A stretch of 14,851 bases of DNA, from contig JARFQH010000375.1 in assembly GCA_029287875.1 (NCBI GenBank), positions 1-14,851 on the forward strand, given 5' to 3'. Shown piece after piece: positions 1-6,591 of the stretch (within the stretch, counting starts at the first letter, position 1; the number at the start of each line of letters is the position of its first letter). The notes beneath the pieces are model-generated. The model made no database searches, was not told where the DNA came from, and worked only from the letters and a program-made list of their open reading frames with translations. Source of the DNA: Desulfobacteraceae bacterium. GTDB taxonomy: Bacteria > Desulfobacterota > Desulfobacteria > Desulfobacterales > SG8-13. A program made the translations under genes and the position numbers.

Positions 1-33
1 ATCATGTTGTTGATCCTTTTGCTTTTACTTCCA

Positions 34-75
34 TTTAATTTTATGCCACGCCACAAAGCGCGGCATAAAATTAAA
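34..75. repeat. Perfect 14-bp inverted repeat (hairpin) spanning the mvhD stop codon
   Basis: Arms TTTAATTTTATGCC (34-47) and GGCATAAAATTAAA (62-75) are exact reverse complements. After one mismatch (48/61) three more pairs form (49-51 with 58-60), leaving a six-base loop at 52-57. The right arm contains the TAA stop of the minus-strand mvhD gene (71-73). The base order is opposite to a classic intrinsic terminator: T-rich at the 5' end and A-rich at the 3' end on either strand, with no T-run after the stem. It may instead protect the transcript end from 3' exonucleases or be a repeat remnant. The structure is seen directly; the role is inferred. Bases 1-33 show nothing else. Confidence 0.7.
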
Positions 76-493
76 TCACCATCTTTAGTTTAGCTGGGGA
101 CGGCCCGAGCGTCTTCACCTGGGCCACCAACCCGCGCATGGTTTCGGCAAACAGAATACCGTCGCTGGCACCGATCCAGGTCAACCGGAGCCGTTCGGGC
201 TCAAAGCCGAACCGGGGTAAAATCTCCTTCAGCAGTTTGATCCGGCGCCGGGCTTTGAAATTGCCGTTGATGTAATGGCAATCCCCGGGATGGCACCCAC
301 TCACCAGCACACCGTCAGCCCCCTCCAGCAGCGCCTTGATGATGTACTGCGGGTCAACCATGCCGGTGCACATCACCCGGATCATTCTGACGTTGCGGGG
401 ATAGGTCTGCCGGGAGGTGCCCGCCAGATCTGAAGCTGTGTATGTGCACCAGTTGCACACAAAAGCAATGATGGTTGGTTCGAAATCTGTCAT
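71..493 (-). CDS. mvhD: MvhD/FrhD-type hydrogenase iron-sulfur (delta) subunit
   Basis: This 140-residue protein belongs to the MvhD family (COG1908). Members carry a [2Fe-2S] cluster and pass electrons between a hydrogenase or formate dehydrogenase module and heterodisulfide reductase HdrA in the cytoplasm. The family cysteines are visible: C13 and C16 (FVCNWC), C42 (MCTGM), and C67 and C72 (GCHPGDC). The length is normal for a stand-alone family member. I chose the ATG at 493 because GAGGTG lies six bases upstream. A GTG nine bases further out (502) would use part of that Shine-Dalgarno sequence as its start codon. The gene is the last on this strand. It follows the aldo/keto reductase after a 240-base gap that holds a palindromic element, so it may have its own promoter. 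No HdrA or hydrogenase gene is visible; any partner downstream would lie beyond the window edge. The family call is confident; the partner is unknown. Confidence 0.9.
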   Translation of the reverse strand: MTDFEPTIIAFVCNWCTYTASDLAGTSRQTYPRNVRMIRVMCTGMVDPQYIIKALLEGADGVLVSGCHPGDCHYINGNFKARRRIKLLKEILPRFGFEPERLRLTWIGASDGILFAETMRGLVAQVKTLGPSPAKLKMVI

Positions 494-593
494 TGAGAGC
501 ACCTCTTCTTCTGGTGGATTTATTAGCCCACAGGCCTAACGGACCCAACCGGCTAACTGGTGTCCATCCGGGTATTCATTAATGACACTGATC

Positions 594-735
594 AGTTTCC
601 GTCCAAAATGTGCAATTTTCCGCAAGTTCAAGGAAATCGGCGGCATTGCGCGGAGGCATACTACCGTATGTCGCACAAGCGATGCCGCCGATTGACGCCG
701 AAATAGCGGGAAAGGGCCATTTATGGACGGAAACT
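594..735. repeat. 142-bp nested-palindrome element (MITE/REP-like)
   Basis: The element is bounded by a perfect 12-bp terminal inverted repeat, AGTTTCCGTCCA (594-605) and TGGACGGAAACT (724-735). The pairing continues inward as AAATG (606-610) with CATTT (718-722) after one bulged base. Inside it is a second perfect 12-bp inverted repeat, AATCGGCGGCAT (635-646) and ATGCCGCCGATT (682-693). At the centre CATAC (657-661) pairs with GTATG (666-670). It encodes nothing convincing. Its right edge overlaps the TAG stop of the aldo/keto reductase (736-734). This architecture fits a non-autonomous miniature transposable element or a large REP-type repeat. No flanking target duplication is obvious and no second copy occurs in this window, so its mobility is inferred. 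Confidence 0.65.
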
Positions 736-1987
736 AGCTGAGTTCCCTAACCGCCTGCCTGATCAAACGTCCAATGGCCAGTTTTTGAGGGCAGCGGCTC
801 TCGGCTGCGGCATAATCGAGCGTTGCCAGGCGTCGGCGGGTCTCGGTCGGCATACCCTGGAAGACGGCCTGCGCCTGTTCCTTGTTTCCGTAGCTGCGGC
901 TGTACATCAGGCAGCGCATGACATCGCCGATGGGTGCCTGATGGGCCACGGTTGGCTCGCAGATAACGGTGCATCCGGCGCAGTAGTCCGATTGCGTTTC
1001 ACGGGCATAGTGCCGCAAAAGCCGCATGTCGCCTGAGCTGAGGCGGGTTTTGTCCAGCGCGGCAGAGACATTGCTCATCAGCAACGTCAGGTTCGGCATC
1101 TGGGAGCAGATACTGGCGATCTGCTGATTCTCCCACACCGCTTTGAGTTTGGCCTGACCGTCCGTAAACCCTTTCTCCAGAAAGCGTCCCGCCAGCCTCA
1201 GCTCGGTTTCCGTTTCGGTTTTCACCGGTCCGCCGCCCTGGGTCTTCATGGCCGTCAGGCCGATGCCCGCCTTGCTGCAGGCACCCACCGCCGCCCTCAT
1301 TTGGTCGGTTTGCATGAGCCTGTAATTGTAGGTCATCATGATGCCGTCGATCCAGCCCAACTTGGCGGCTTCCAGCAGGCAATTTTCCATATTGCTGTGG
1401 GTGCTGAAACCGAAAAACCGGAGTTTACCGCTGGCCTTGGCTTTCTCGCCCCAGGCCTTGATGTCACCGTCCATCTTGCTGATACTTCGGATACCGTGGA
1501 CGAAGAGCAGATCGATGGTGTCCGTCTGCATTCTTTCGAGCGAGGTTTCGAGGTGCTTTGTCATCCCACCGGTGGTCCAGGCGCCGGTCTTGGTCACGAG
1601 GAAGATCTTTTTGCGATCTTCGGGATACTTGGCAAAATACTTGCCGATCCCCTTTTCGCTGCGTCCGCCTTCGTACGAGTTGGCCGTGTCCCAGTACGTG
1701 ACACCCCACTTGACGGCCTGCTTGAGCAGCAGCTGGTTGTTGGGAATGTCGAACATGCCGCCGAGCGAAAGGATGGACACCATTTGACCGGTCTTGCCGA
1801 AAGGGCGCTCGGATACCGTGAACGGTTCATCGGCCTGGGTCTTAGGGGGGGTCGAGGCAGTTGCCTGTTGACCGTAGGTGGCCATCAGCGATCCGAGGCC
1901 GACGGTTCCGGCGGTTTTGAGGAATCTTCTGCGGCTCCAATCTTTTTGGTCATGGTCGTTCTGGTTATGGTCGGGTTTTTTGCTCAT
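734..1987 (-). CDS. Tat-exported aldo/keto reductase with C-terminal cysteine cluster
   Basis: This 417-residue member of the aldo/keto reductase superfamily is an NAD(P)H-type oxidoreductase with a TIM-barrel fold. The N-terminus is a twin-arginine leader (SRRRFLKTAG, residues 18-27) followed by a hydrophobic stretch, so export to the periplasm is likely. The catalytic tetrad can be matched to D100 and Y105 (WDTANSY), K133 (VTKTG) and H164 (FVHG). The tail carries C336, C339 and C343 (CAGCTVIC) plus C359 and C399, resembling the ferredoxin-like end of some AKR subfamilies that may bind a [4Fe-4S] cluster. The ATG at 1987 has GGAGGA eight bases upstream. It lies 89 bases after the polyferredoxin gene on the same strand, so it is probably the last gene of that redox operon. 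The substrate is unknown. A nicotinamide enzyme in the periplasm is unusual; the cofactor would have to be loaded before Tat export. Confidence 0.88.
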   Translation of the reverse strand: MSKKPDHNQNDHDQKDWSRRRFLKTAGTVGLGSLMATYGQQATASTPPKTQADEPFTVSERPFGKTGQMVSILSLGGMFDIPNNQLLLKQAVKWGVTYWDTANSYEGGRSEKGIGKYFAKYPEDRKKIFLVTKTGAWTTGGMTKHLETSLERMQTDTIDLLFVHGIRSISKMDGDIKAWGEKAKASGKLRFFGFSTHSNMENCLLEAAKLGWIDGIMMTYNYRLMQTDQMRAAVGACSKAGIGLTAMKTQGGGPVKTETETELRLAGRFLEKGFTDGQAKLKAVWENQQIASICSQMPNLTLLMSNVSAALDKTRLSSGDMRLLRHYARETQSDYCAGCTVICEPTVAHQAPIGDVMRCLMYSRSYGNKEQAQAVFQGMPTETRRRLATLDYAAAESRCPQKLAIGRLIRQAVRELS

Positions 1988-2067
1988 GGTTTCTGTCCTC
2001 CATTGGTCGTTTAAAGGTAACGAAGACGTCGGTGCTCGGCAGAGTCAGGCGCGATCGGGTTGTCATG

Positions 2068-2100
2068 ATGGCGTGATCACTTCAGCGTCATGGCGTGATC
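2068..2100. repeat. Short direct repeat across the polyferredoxin stop codon
   Basis: ATGGCGTGATC occurs twice, at 2068-2078 and 2090-2100, offset by 22 bases. The second copy codes for the last residues of the polyferredoxin (DHAM). The first lies partly past its TGA stop (2079-2077), which forms at the junction. This looks like a small tandem duplication that set the present C-terminus; 22 is not a multiple of three, so the repeat shifts frame. Confidence 0.5.
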
Positions 2101-4020
2101 GGGGTTCCGGGTTTCATTTTCGGCCGTCACCCGGATGGCCCGTTTGCCTCTGACGGGGCACTCGTGTTCGCAGACGCCGCAGCCGATGCAGTATTCCGGC
2201 CGCACGTAGGGCTGCTGGAGCCGGATCAGGATGTCGGCCCGCGCACCCGGCGCCGGCGGGCGTGTCAATGGCTGCTCAGCCGATAGCGTCAATTCCCGGT
2301 CGGTGTTTTTGACGATGCGCCGTGGTCCGGACGCGTTGTCTTCCGGGATGCGGCAGTAGTAATCGCCGGTGGCGAATCGACCGTGCGGCAATTCGGCCGA
2401 CCGGAAACGGATCGTCTGGGCGTCGGCATCGGCCACGAGCAGCTCCCCTGCGGTGGCCACCGGTGAAAATACCGTTCGGGTGGTGATGGCCTTGGGGCTG
2501 ACGGGGCAGTTTTCCTGGCACACGATACAGGGTGTGTCCATGGCCCAGGGCAGACAGCGGCCGCGATCCACGAAGGCCGAGCCGATGCGAAGCGGCCCGG
2601 CTCCTGCAAAACGGTTGCGGCCCAGGCGCTCGTCGAGCGTGATGGGACGGATGGCGGCTGTCGGGCAGATGTTGCTGCAGGCGATGCACTTGTACTGGCA
2701 ACCACTGGTGCCGATCCGGAAATTGAGCACCGGTGTCCAAAGGCCCTCCAATCCGAATTCCCATCCGGCCGGTTGAATGACGTTGGTGGGGCAGATCCGC
2801 ATACACTGTCCGCACTTGATGCAGCGGCCAACAAATTCAGCCTCGGCCAACGCCCCGGGCGGACGCACCAGGCGAGGGTTCCAGTTGCCGGCCAGTTGAC
2901 CGTCCAGACGCAGCAATGGCGCAGCCGCAAGTCCCGACAGGGCCGAAAGGACGAATTGTCGGCGGGTAACGTCGGGAAGCGCGAGCTCGCCGGTGGCCGA
3001 AACGGTCGTCCGGTAGCCGACCAGGTCGTGCCGGCATTCGGCGAGGCAGTTCAAGCACAGGACACATTCGTGGGTCCGGATGACGCCGGCCGGTGCGCAG
3101 GCCCCTTCACAGTTTCGTTCGCAGATGTGACAGTCGGTGCATTCGGGGTCTCGTTTGCCGATGCGCCACACCGCATGACGACCGAGAAGGCCGAACAGTG
3201 CGCCCAACGGGCAGACGAAGCGGCAATAGAACCGCGGCGTCCGAAGGTTGAGGAAGATGGCGGTCAGAAAAACGGCCCCGATCAGCCAGGCTCCCGCGTA
3301 AAACCGGGCACCGCCCGCCAGGCCAATAGGCGCCTCGTCCATCATGGGCATGAGCACCAGATTCACCGAGCGGTGCATCAGGGGAAGCGGATCGAGCAGA
3401 CCGATCAGCAGAGAGGCGGACAGCGATTGCCGGTCGCCGGTTAAAACGCCGGCGACGGTCCAAACGCAGCCGGTCAGCAATATAACCGCCAGCATTCGTT
3501 GCGCGGGTCTCGAAGCTTTCCTGGACATCATGAAGGCAGCGACCGCCAAGCCGGCGACCACGGCCCACAAAAAATAGGGAAGATTCCGCGGTGGTGCAAA
3601 CACCCGGTTGAGCAAGTCGGCTGAAGCCACCGCCAGCAGAAATATCAGGATCCAGTACTTGACGACCTGCCAGCGGGAGGGCTGGTTGAGCCGGGCTTTT
3701 TCAGGCGCCGGCTTGCGACGCCGGCCCAGCCAGCCCACAAACTGGTGCAGGCTGCCGAAGGGGCAGAGCCAGCCGCAGAAGAACCGGCCCAGCAACACGG
3801 TTAAAACCAGGGTTGCAAGGCTCCACAGCAAGCCCGCGAACAGGGTGCCGGTGGTCAGCAGGGTGGCCAAACCCACCAGCGGGTCCAACTCGAGCAGCCA
3901 GTTCACCGGCCAGCCGCGCAGCTGCCACCACGCCTGACCGAGGGTGGTCGTCACGCAAAACCACAGGAACAAGGCCAGGAAGAAGATCTGGGAAATGCGG
4001 CGCGCAGTGCGGGTTCTCAT
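2077..4020 (-). CDS. Membrane polyferredoxin, NapH-like domain fused to a multi-[4Fe-4S] domain
   Basis: This 647-residue protein is predicted to move electrons between the membrane and [4Fe-4S] clusters. Residues 1-290 resemble NapH/NosR/YccM-type membrane proteins, with several hydrophobic helices and the two CX3CP motifs FCGWLCP (81-87) and YCRFVCP (265-271). Cysteine sets follow at 294/297/300/304, 319/322/325/329, 400/403/406/410, 441 or 445/448/452, 489/498/501/505 and 611/614/617/621, enough for about six clusters. An internal twin-arginine stretch (TRRQF, 352-356) followed by about 15 hydrophobic residues separates the two halves. It looks like a NapG-type Tat leader trapped inside a fusion. 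Residues 515-605 form a nearly cysteine-free insert. The ATG at 4020 has only a weak AAGG nine bases upstream. It lies 56 bases after the DUF362 gene in the same operon. The electron donor and acceptor are unknown; the divergent cytochrome c3 is a plausible partner. Confidence 0.88.
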   Translation of the reverse strand: MRTRTARRISQIFFLALFLWFCVTTTLGQAWWQLRGWPVNWLLELDPLVGLATLLTTGTLFAGLLWSLATLVLTVLLGRFFCGWLCPFGSLHQFVGWLGRRRKPAPEKARLNQPSRWQVVKYWILIFLLAVASADLLNRVFAPPRNLPYFLWAVVAGLAVAAFMMSRKASRPAQRMLAVILLTGCVWTVAGVLTGDRQSLSASLLIGLLDPLPLMHRSVNLVLMPMMDEAPIGLAGGARFYAGAWLIGAVFLTAIFLNLRTPRFYCRFVCPLGALFGLLGRHAVWRIGKRDPECTDCHICERNCEGACAPAGVIRTHECVLCLNCLAECRHDLVGYRTTVSATGELALPDVTRRQFVLSALSGLAAAPLLRLDGQLAGNWNPRLVRPPGALAEAEFVGRCIKCGQCMRICPTNVIQPAGWEFGLEGLWTPVLNFRIGTSGCQYKCIACSNICPTAAIRPITLDERLGRNRFAGAGPLRIGSAFVDRGRCLPWAMDTPCIVCQENCPVSPKAITTRTVFSPVATAGELLVADADAQTIRFRSAELPHGRFATGDYYCRIPEDNASGPRRIVKNTDRELTLSAEQPLTRPPAPGARADILIRLQQPYVRPEYCIGCGVCEHECPVRGKRAIRVTAENETRNPDHAMTLK

Positions 4021-4076
4021 ATAAAAAAGCCTTGGTTAAAGTGTCCTCGAAGCAATTATGAATGAAAATCAAGGAT

Positions 4077-5078
4077 CTATAAGAAAACCGGTTTGAGAAG
4101 CGCGTAATCGGCGGTGCCGGCGCCGGACGCGGCTGCCATGCCGATGTACGGCAGGTCGCCGGCTGTTTTGCCGATGAGGCTCGCGCCATAAGCATCCGCG
4201 GCCACCTGGTCGGTGCTGACGATCATGGTGCGGGTCTCTTTAAGGTCCGAGAGGGAGCCGCCGGTGGGGCCGTTGGTGACCATGCTGGTCGTGCCGTCGA
4301 GAATCACCAGGGTCGGTTTGACCATCAGGGCCAGTTCCATGATGATGGTGTTGATGTCCTGGTGGAAAATGTTGCGGCGGCCGCCGAGAAGACCGTACCA
4401 GTTTTTCATGGTCATGGAAGCCCCGCTGCGGTGGTGTTCCTTGACCGGCGCCAGTCCGATGAGTTTGTTGACGGACTTGAAGGGTTCGAAGAGCAGCGGC
4501 CAGTTCCGGATCAGTCGGGCTCCCGGGAGGGTGATCGGTCTGAAAAACGGTTCGGCCGGCAGCATGACCCGACCACCGGCCGATTCGGCCGCGCGGGCAA
4601 TGCCGGTCAAGGCGAAGCAACTGGCGGGGTCGTTGATCGGGTTGTCGGTCACAATCACCTCAACCGCCCCGGCCTCCAGACACAGGCGGGTCACCTCGGC
4701 CACCAGCTGCGGGTGCGTTGTGGCCGACAGCGCCGGCGGTGAGGCAAAAGCGGCGTTGACTTTCAGCAGGACGCGGTCGCCGGTTTTGACGAAGGTTTCG
4801 ATACCGCCAACAGCCTGCATGGCCTGCCGAACCGTTTGGGCCCGATCCGTACCCCGGGCGATGCCCATTCCGGGTTTTTGTCCGGGGATCGAGAAATCGG
4901 CCAGGCGGACGCCGGCAGTTTGCTTCGGTGAGCCGCGCTGCGGACCATGCGGGTCGTAAAACCAATAGGACAGGGCGCCGGCGGCACACACCGAGAGCCC
5001 GGCCTTGGCGCAACGGATCAAGAACTCCCGCCGTTTGATCGCGTTTGTTGAGTCGTTCTTTGGATTACCGCCGTCCAC
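4077..5078 (-). CDS. DUF362 domain protein with Tat-like leader
   Basis: This 333-residue protein is recognised as a DUF362 member, a family without an established reaction and often found beside ferredoxins. The N-terminus has KRREFL (15-20) followed by a hydrophobic segment to about residue 40, which is a Tat-like leader or anchor, so the body is probably periplasmic. Family-like stretches include GDRVLLKVN (about 105-113), VTDNP, the KEHH..G segment followed by MKNWYGLLGG, and a late ILDGTTSM. No ferredoxin-type cysteine spacing is present; some DUF362 proteins do carry 4Fe-4S motifs. The GTG start at 5078 has GAGGA eight bases upstream. It overlaps the 3' end of the DUF6599-like gene by 14 bases, which indicates translational coupling. 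Its place between the DUF6599-like gene and the polyferredoxin suggests a shared redox complex. The family call is good; the function is unknown. Confidence 0.82.
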   Translation of the reverse strand: MDGGNPKNDSTNAIKRREFLIRCAKAGLSVCAAGALSYWFYDPHGPQRGSPKQTAGVRLADFSIPGQKPGMGIARGTDRAQTVRQAMQAVGGIETFVKTGDRVLLKVNAAFASPPALSATTHPQLVAEVTRLCLEAGAVEVIVTDNPINDPASCFALTGIARAAESAGGRVMLPAEPFFRPITLPGARLIRNWPLLFEPFKSVNKLIGLAPVKEHHRSGASMTMKNWYGLLGGRRNIFHQDINTIIMELALMVKPTLVILDGTTSMVTNGPTGGSLSDLKETRTMIVSTDQVAADAYGASLIGKTAGDLPYIGMAAASGAGTADYALLKPVFL

Positions 5079-6084
5079 GGATGGCTTCCTCGATGCTGGT
5101 GACCAATGACCGGGCGAGCGTCACGGCCCGGCTCTTGTCTGCGGCCGCATGTACACCCGCAATGTAGACGTCACGGGTGAAGATGATGTCATATTCGTCC
5201 ATGATCTCTACGATGACGGCGTCTCGAATACCACCGTCATCCAATGCCTTCCCGCCGAATGCCAGCAGAAACGTACGGTACGCTGCCGCCAGATCCTTAG
5301 CTGCCTCCGGTGACCCGCGCGCGGAGACGAATGCGCTCAGCGTGGATCCGTTCAGATGATATTCGGCCACGAATGCCCGGTCGAATTTTTCGAAGCCGAA
5401 GGCATCGGCGGGAATCAAGGTGATGCTCCGGGGGTCGAGGCCGGTTTCCGGAAAAAGCGCCGTTTCGGTGATGGTCTCGGTGGCAACCGGTGAGGCGCGA
5501 TTGAAGGCCTCGGCCAAGGTCTGCATCCGATTCAGGATTGCCTCGGAAGCCTCGGAGGCAATCAACTCGACGTAGTAGGGCCCGTGCACCCAGTAGAGGG
5601 CGTTGGCGGTCCGGTAGGCATAGCGGCCGAGGGCGGGCGAGGGCACGAAATCCTCGCGCTGCTGGGAGCTGTAAACCGCAAAGGCGTTCTTCTGAGAGGC
5701 CATATCAAAAATGAAGATTTCCATCCAGGTTTCGGCGGTTGAGGTATCGCTGAACCGCTGGCATTGCAGGCGCTTGAATCCGGCCGACAGATACAGCTCG
5801 GCCTTGCCGTTGATTTTATCCGACAGCGTGTCCGGTCCGAAGGTCTCCGGGGCCGTCAAAACCGATACGTCTTGGGGCAGCTGAATCAGCGCGGCCGCTG
5901 TCTGGGAGGCCGGGAGCGCCGCCGGACTGCCGCTGATCACCTGATCGGCGGCCAGCTGCAACACGGCCGGGTTGAAATGAGACTGGCGCAACAGGATCAC
6001 CCCGGCGGTCAAGACCAAAACAGACAGGATTCCGAAACTTAAAACCGTCTCGAACCGGGAAGGATTTTTTGCTTTGGTGCTCAT
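5065..6084 (-). CDS. DUF6599-like membrane-anchored protein
   Basis: This 339-residue protein has one N-terminal membrane helix (about 14-32) preceded by basic residues, with the rest probably outside the cytoplasm. It resembles the DUF6599 family: NGKAELYLSAGF (92-103), QRF, an EIFIFDM..NAFAVYSS segment (122-140) and a YWVHGPYYVEL segment (164-174). The body looks like two similar alpha/beta halves. It has only one cysteine (C108) and no recognisable cofactor motif, so it is more likely a structural or binding partner than an enzyme. The ATG at 6084 has GGAG nine bases upstream. It is the first gene of the leftward operon, behind the promoter at 6328-6301 with a leader of about 210 bases. 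Its stop codon lies inside the DUF362 gene start. The family assignment is from memory of conserved segments; the function is unknown. Confidence 0.75.
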   Translation of the reverse strand: MSTKAKNPSRFETVLSFGILSVLVLTAGVILLRQSHFNPAVLQLAADQVISGSPAALPASQTAAALIQLPQDVSVLTAPETFGPDTLSDKINGKAELYLSAGFKRLQCQRFSDTSTAETWMEIFIFDMASQKNAFAVYSSQQREDFVPSPALGRYAYRTANALYWVHGPYYVELIASEASEAILNRMQTLAEAFNRASPVATETITETALFPETGLDPRSITLIPADAFGFEKFDRAFVAEYHLNGSTLSAFVSARGSPEAAKDLAAAYRTFLLAFGGKALDDGGIRDAVIVEIMDEYDIIFTRDVYIAGVHAAADKSRAVTLARSLVTSIEEAIRGRR

Positions 6085-6300
6085 GCAAGTCTTGCTCCGC
6101 TGCGGCTCGCGATCCCATTCAATACGGATTGTCGGCCCGCAGCAACCTCATCACGGAGGGCGTTATTGTCAGCAATGAAACGAACCGGATGCAAACGATG
6201 CGGAAACGTTGATCTGCGATTAAACCGGTTGTCTTTCCGAACGCGGCCCGGCGGGTGATCGGGCGGAAACGGAACGGGCAACGGTTGGCCTGTTTTTCTT

Positions 6301-6328
6301 TTTATAAAAAATGGCGCGTTCTTGTCAA
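6301..6328 (-). promoter_or_regulatory. Sigma70-type promoter of the DUF6599/DUF362/polyferredoxin operon
   Basis: On the minus strand a perfect -35 TTGACA (6328-6323) is followed, after a 16-base spacer, by TATAAA (6306-6301). Transcription would begin near 6294, giving a leader of about 210 bases before the ATG at 6084. The spacer contains a 13-bp motif that recurs upstream of the divergent cytochrome gene. Confidence 0.72.
6306..6318 (-). promoter_or_regulatory. Shared 13-bp motif, copy facing the DUF6599 operon
   Basis: CGCGCCATTTTTT on the minus strand sits in the spacer of the operon promoter. An identical 13-mer on the plus strand (6501-6513) faces the cytochrome gene. The two copies point away from each other, each toward its own gene, which is what a regulator site shared by divergent units would look like. 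The T-run could also be incidental AT-rich promoter sequence. Confidence 0.45.
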
Positions 6329-6500
6329 CGCTTAGCGTTCCCCATCTTCATCCATGCCACTGCGCGATTTTATCAACCTTACGAAAAACGGCGCATTTAC
6401 GGATCGGAACCCAATTCGTATTTCACGAAACGAGTATGAAAGCGCACGAAAAGTCCGCAAAAACCGCCAGAGCCGAAAATATGTTCAGGATGCTGGCGGT

Positions 6501-6513
6501 CGCGCCATTTTTT
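6501..6513 (+). promoter_or_regulatory. Shared 13-bp motif, copy facing cytochrome c3
   Basis: CGCGCCATTTTTT, 78 bases before the chosen cytochrome start, is the exact inverted partner of 6306-6318. An AT-rich segment with TATAAT follows at once. Confidence 0.45.
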
Positions 6514-6528
6514 GGTTGAAATTTTTAA

Positions 6529-6534
6529 TATAAT
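6529..6534 (+). promoter_or_regulatory. Possible -10 element of the cytochrome c3 gene
   Basis: A perfect TATAAT lies in an AT-rich block 57 bases before the start codon. No good -35 hexamer sits at 16-18 bases: the nearby TTGAAA (6516-6521) is only seven bases away. Either an activator is needed or the match is by chance. Confidence 0.35.
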
Positions 6535-6591
6535 ATTGCATTCATAGCTTGCACTGGCGCGATGTCTTTAACCAAAAGGGAGATTATGAGG

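Larger units (their letters stand above)
6085..6591. other. Divergent intergenic region between the redox operon and cytochrome c3
   Basis: This is about 500 bases without a convincing gene. It holds the leftward promoter at 6328-6301, two copies of a 13-bp motif facing the two genes, and an AT-rich block just before the cytochrome (about 6508-6538). Short reading frames here lack codon-use or homology support. Confidence 0.7.

Noticed and set aside
1301..2014. 237-codon plus-strand open frame opposite the aldo/keto reductase
   Set aside because: It is antisense to a gene with clear catalytic motifs and a good ribosome site. GC-rich third positions commonly produce such shadow frames, and its protein resembles no family I know.
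2773..3444. 223-codon plus-strand open frame inside the polyferredoxin
   Set aside because: It is a shadow of a cysteine-rich coding region; the minus-strand frame carries the real motifs.
6322..6519. 65-codon plus-strand frame in the divergent intergenic region
   Set aside because: There is no ribosome site and no recognisable protein features, and it overlaps regulatory motifs.
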